Assembly (NCBI GenBank): GCA_009774155.1
Contig: VSNE01000439.1
Coordinates: 1-14,180 of the forward strand
DNA: 14,180 nt
Source of the DNA: Lachnospiraceae bacterium
Lineage (GTDB): Bacteria > Bacillota > Clostridia > Lachnospirales > Lachnospiraceae
Direction of reading: 5' to 3'
This document shows, piece by piece, positions 12,090 to 14,180 of this stretch. Made by a program: the position numbers and the translations under genes. How positions within the stretch are numbered: position 1 is the stretch's first letter; the number at the start of each line of letters is the position of its first letter. Under the pieces are notes generated by a model. It worked only from the letters and a program-made list of their open reading frames with translations. It was not told the origin of the DNA and did not search any database.

Positions 12090-14180
12090 TTAAAATGAAA
12101 CTGTAGCGGTTGCCGGATCGTATGATTTAACCGTAACTGTTGCTGTTCCTGCTCCTTCATTTGAAGCAGATGCTTCAGTTATCAATTCATTTGACCATTT
12201 GGAAGAGTTATCCCAAAGCAGCAAATTTTGCCATTTACCAACATTTAAGACCGTGAAGCAATCCATCAATGTGTCAAGTTGCTCTTGCTGTTGTCTTATA
12301 ATAGTTTGTTGAGCGGAGAACTGCTCCATAAAAAGTTTGAACTGATTTTCAAGAGCAGACAATCTGGTATCGTGTTTGTTGATTTCGGCCTCAACCTCAA
12401 CAAGACTTTCAGGAGTATTGAGCCATAATACAACATTATTCCAGAAAAAGGTATTATTCCATTTTCCTTCATCCATACAGCTGTTCTGCTCCCAAAGCTC
12501 ATTAATTTGAGTTTGATGATTATCAAATGTATCAAAAATCTCTTCCGTTACTTCGGTAAGATTTTCTTTAACTTCATCAATCTCCTGATGGATGTCAGAT
12601 ATAGCCTCTTCAACTACGCCAGTTTGATTATGCCATAAATGATTGTTATTCCAAAGGAAGATGTCTCCCCACTGGCCGTCAACAAAACATCCAAAGTGCT
12701 CACCCAGCTTTGCAATATTTTCATCCTGAGCTATCTGTTCCCGTTCAATGGCTCTCAACTGATAAGTAACTTGTCTATGCTCGGCTATAGCTTGATTTTG
12801 AATATCATTAACAGCTGCATCAACATAGGCGCTTAAATCCTTAATATCAGAAGCATTGTCATCAATCCTTTCAGAGCTCTGTTCAATAGCTTCCTGATGT
12901 TCTGCAATAACAGCCAGGGCATTATCGGTTTTTTCAGAAGTCTGATCAAGATTCTGAGATACGGTGTTTAGATTCTTTTCAGTTGTATTTTTGAAATCTT
13001 CTACCGATTGATTGAGAATCTTGATAGCTGTTTGATTGTTTTGAACAGCTTGAGCAAAATTGACGAAATCGCTGGGCCATAAACGACCATTATCCCATCC
13101 TGATGAATTACACCAGACATCATCACTAAAGCAAGTAAAGTGCTCATTATTTTCTTCAATGATAGCGTCGAGAGTTTTCTGATGAGAATCCAATTCGACA
13201 TGAATGTCATCAATGGCCTGTTTAACCACTCCGGAGGTATTAGCCCAAAGGTCATCGTTTTCCCACAAGAAAAGGTTGCACCATACACCATCGACAAAAC
13301 AGTTGAAATGCTCTCCTAACTTTGCGATATTCTCATTTTGAACAGCTTGATCACGGTCAATGGCTCTAAGTTGATAGGCAACTTGACGATGCTCTGATAC
13401 AAGGGCATCGTGAAGATTTTCAGACTGAAGCTCCAGCTCAGAACTGAGTTCCTGAACACTGTTAGTAATCTTGTCAATCTTTTCTGAGTTAGAATTGAGC
13501 TGTTCTTGATTCTTTTGAATATGTGTAGAGTTAGATCCGACTCTATTGCTTATTTCAGAAAAGTCATTTTCAAGATTAACAATCTTGTTAGATAACTGAG
13601 TGTTCGCTTTTTCTGTCGATATTTGAAGAACTGCGATTTCTTCTTCATGTTTCTGAAGACTGTTTGTAATGTCATAAATATCAAAAGGCCACAGATGATT
13701 ATTATTCCATATAGAAGAATTGCACCAAATATCGTCATGAAAGCATGAGAAATGCTCGTTTTTCTCTTCAATAAGAGAGTTAAGAGCTTCTTGATGGGAA
13801 TCCAATTCAATATGAATATCATCAAGAGCATTTTTAATGACACCTGAAGTATTAGCCCATAAACAATTATTTTCCCATACAAAAAGATTACACCATATGC
13901 CATCGGCATAGCAATTAAAATGTTCTCCTAATTTGGCGATATTTTCATCCTGAGCTTTTTGATCGCGTCCGATAGCTCTAAGTTGATATGCCATTTGACG
14001 ATGCTCAGTGAGAGCTTCGCTACGAAGAATCCCCACATTTTCATCAATAGTTTGTTGAGTTTCGTCAATAGCCTTCCGATTCTGCGATATATCTTCGGCA
14101 TTGTTTTTAATAAGCTGATGATTTGCTCGAATGAGAGATAAATTTGTCATTATATCCTCATTTGCCTCATTCAGCTTATA
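12090..14180 (-). CDS. Long coiled-coil fibre-like protein with seven tryptophan modules, open at the right edge
   Basis: At least 686 residues from the ATG at 14150. The same frame stays open to base 14180 with coiled-coil-like sequence (YKLNEANEDIM), so the true start may lie outside the window. If 14150 is the start, GAGGA just before it could serve as ribosome binding site. Long heptad-rich Gln/Asn/Glu helices alternate with modules C-x5-W-x5-W-x5-W: Trp triplets 86/92/98, 142/148/154, 290/296/302, 346/352/358, 494/500/506, 564/570/576 and 640/646/652. The repeat EHRQ...YQLRAI...ENIAKLGEHF starts at residues 49, 253 and 457, exactly 204 apart. The C-terminal 25 residues are a Thr/Val/Ala-rich strand-like tail (TATVTVKSYDPATATVSF). 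This is the architecture of a trimeric fibre shaft with small globular knobs. Role as a tail fibre is inferred from its neighbours. Confidence 0.8.
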   Translation of the reverse strand, partial: YKLNEANEDIMTNLSLIRANHQLIKNNAEDISQNRKAIDETQQTIDENVGILRSEALTEHRQMAYQLRAIGRDQKAQDENIAKLGEHFNCYADGIWCNLFVWENNCLWANTSGVIKNALDDIHIELDSHQEALNSLIEEKNEHFSCFHDDIWCNSSIWNNNHLWPFDIYDITNSLQKHEEEIAVLQISTEKANTQLSNKIVNLENDFSEISNRVGSNSTHIQKNQEQLNSNSEKIDKITNSVQELSSELELQSENLHDALVSEHRQVAYQLRAIDRDQAVQNENIAKLGEHFNCFVDGVWCNLFLWENDDLWANTSGVVKQAIDDIHVELDSHQKTLDAIIEENNEHFTCFSDDVWCNSSGWDNGRLWPSDFVNFAQAVQNNQTAIKILNQSVEDFKNTTEKNLNTVSQNLDQTSEKTDNALAVIAEHQEAIEQSSERIDDNASDIKDLSAYVDAAVNDIQNQAIAEHRQVTYQLRAIEREQIAQDENIAKLGEHFGCFVDGQWGDIFLWNNNHLWHNQTGVVEEAISDIHQEIDEVKENLTEVTEEIFDTFDNHQTQINELWEQNSCMDEGKWNNTFFWNNVVLWLNTPESLVEVEAEINKHDTRLSALENQFKLFMEQFSAQQTIIRQQQEQLDTLMDCFTVLNVGKWQNLLLWDNSSKWSNELITEASASNEGAGTATVTVKSYDPATATVSF
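12585..14006 (-). repeat. 204-residue (612-bp) tandem repeats within the fibre gene
   Basis: Unit 1 is 13395-14006, unit 2 is 12783-13394, and a third, partial unit covers about 12585-12782 before sequence similarity fades. Each unit opens with EHRQ, a YQLRAI...ENIAKLGEHF helix, a first tryptophan module, a TSGV-type helix (DDIHxELDSHQ), and a second module 56 residues later. The copies are well diverged at DNA level, so this is an old duplication maintained in protein structure rather than a recent array. Confidence 0.8.

Noticed and set aside
12090..14150. CRISPR array or recent tandem DNA repeat suggested by periodic matches
   Set aside because: The matches are 612-bp coding repeats with diverged DNA, not short identical repeats with unique spacers.

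Overview
The window looks like part of a phage or prophage genome from a Bacteroidales host. Three things point there: a -33/-7 promoter of Bacteroides type (TTTG, 20 nt, TAATTTTG), AT-rich gene leaders mostly without a Shine-Dalgarno, and protein types common in gut Bacteroidetes phages. I cannot tell an integrated prophage from a free phage: no integrase, att site, tRNA or host flank is visible.

Left arm, plus strand (1-3882). A gene cut by the left edge is followed by a class II (B12-dependent) ribonucleotide reductase, nrdJ. A small NrdG-like radical SAM protein overlaps nrdJ by 1 nt, and a strong terminator follows. Next comes a promoter, a roughly 180-nt segment that folds into nested long-range helices (candidate structured RNA), and a small DUF4177-like lipoprotein. 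A bidirectional terminator separates this arm from the convergent right arm.

Right arm, minus strand (14180 down to 3907, read right to left). First is a very long coiled-coil fibre-like protein, open at the right edge and built of 204-residue repeats. Two smaller fibre/tail-like proteins follow, then a complete diversity-generating retroelement (DGR): variable lectin-like target protein, Avd accessory protein, template repeat (TR) and reverse transcriptase. Downstream lie an acidic hypothetical protein, a terminator, a holin-like membrane protein, and a set joined by 4-nt overlaps (LysM/gpX-like tail protein with PKD-like domain, baseplate-like protein, tryptophan-rich protein). Two overlapping small genes close the arm.

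How it fits together: the DGR copies the 114-bp TR into the 3' end of the target gene (VR), randomising adenines. VR differs from TR at 12 positions, all template adenines (12 of 33), with no change at the other 81 positions. The result is a variable, presumably receptor-binding, tail-tip protein encoded among fibre and baseplate genes. The most novel-looking signal besides the DGR is a tryptophan module (Cys-x5-Trp-x5-Trp-x5-Trp with Asn two residues after the Trps). It recurs in three separate proteins of this arm.
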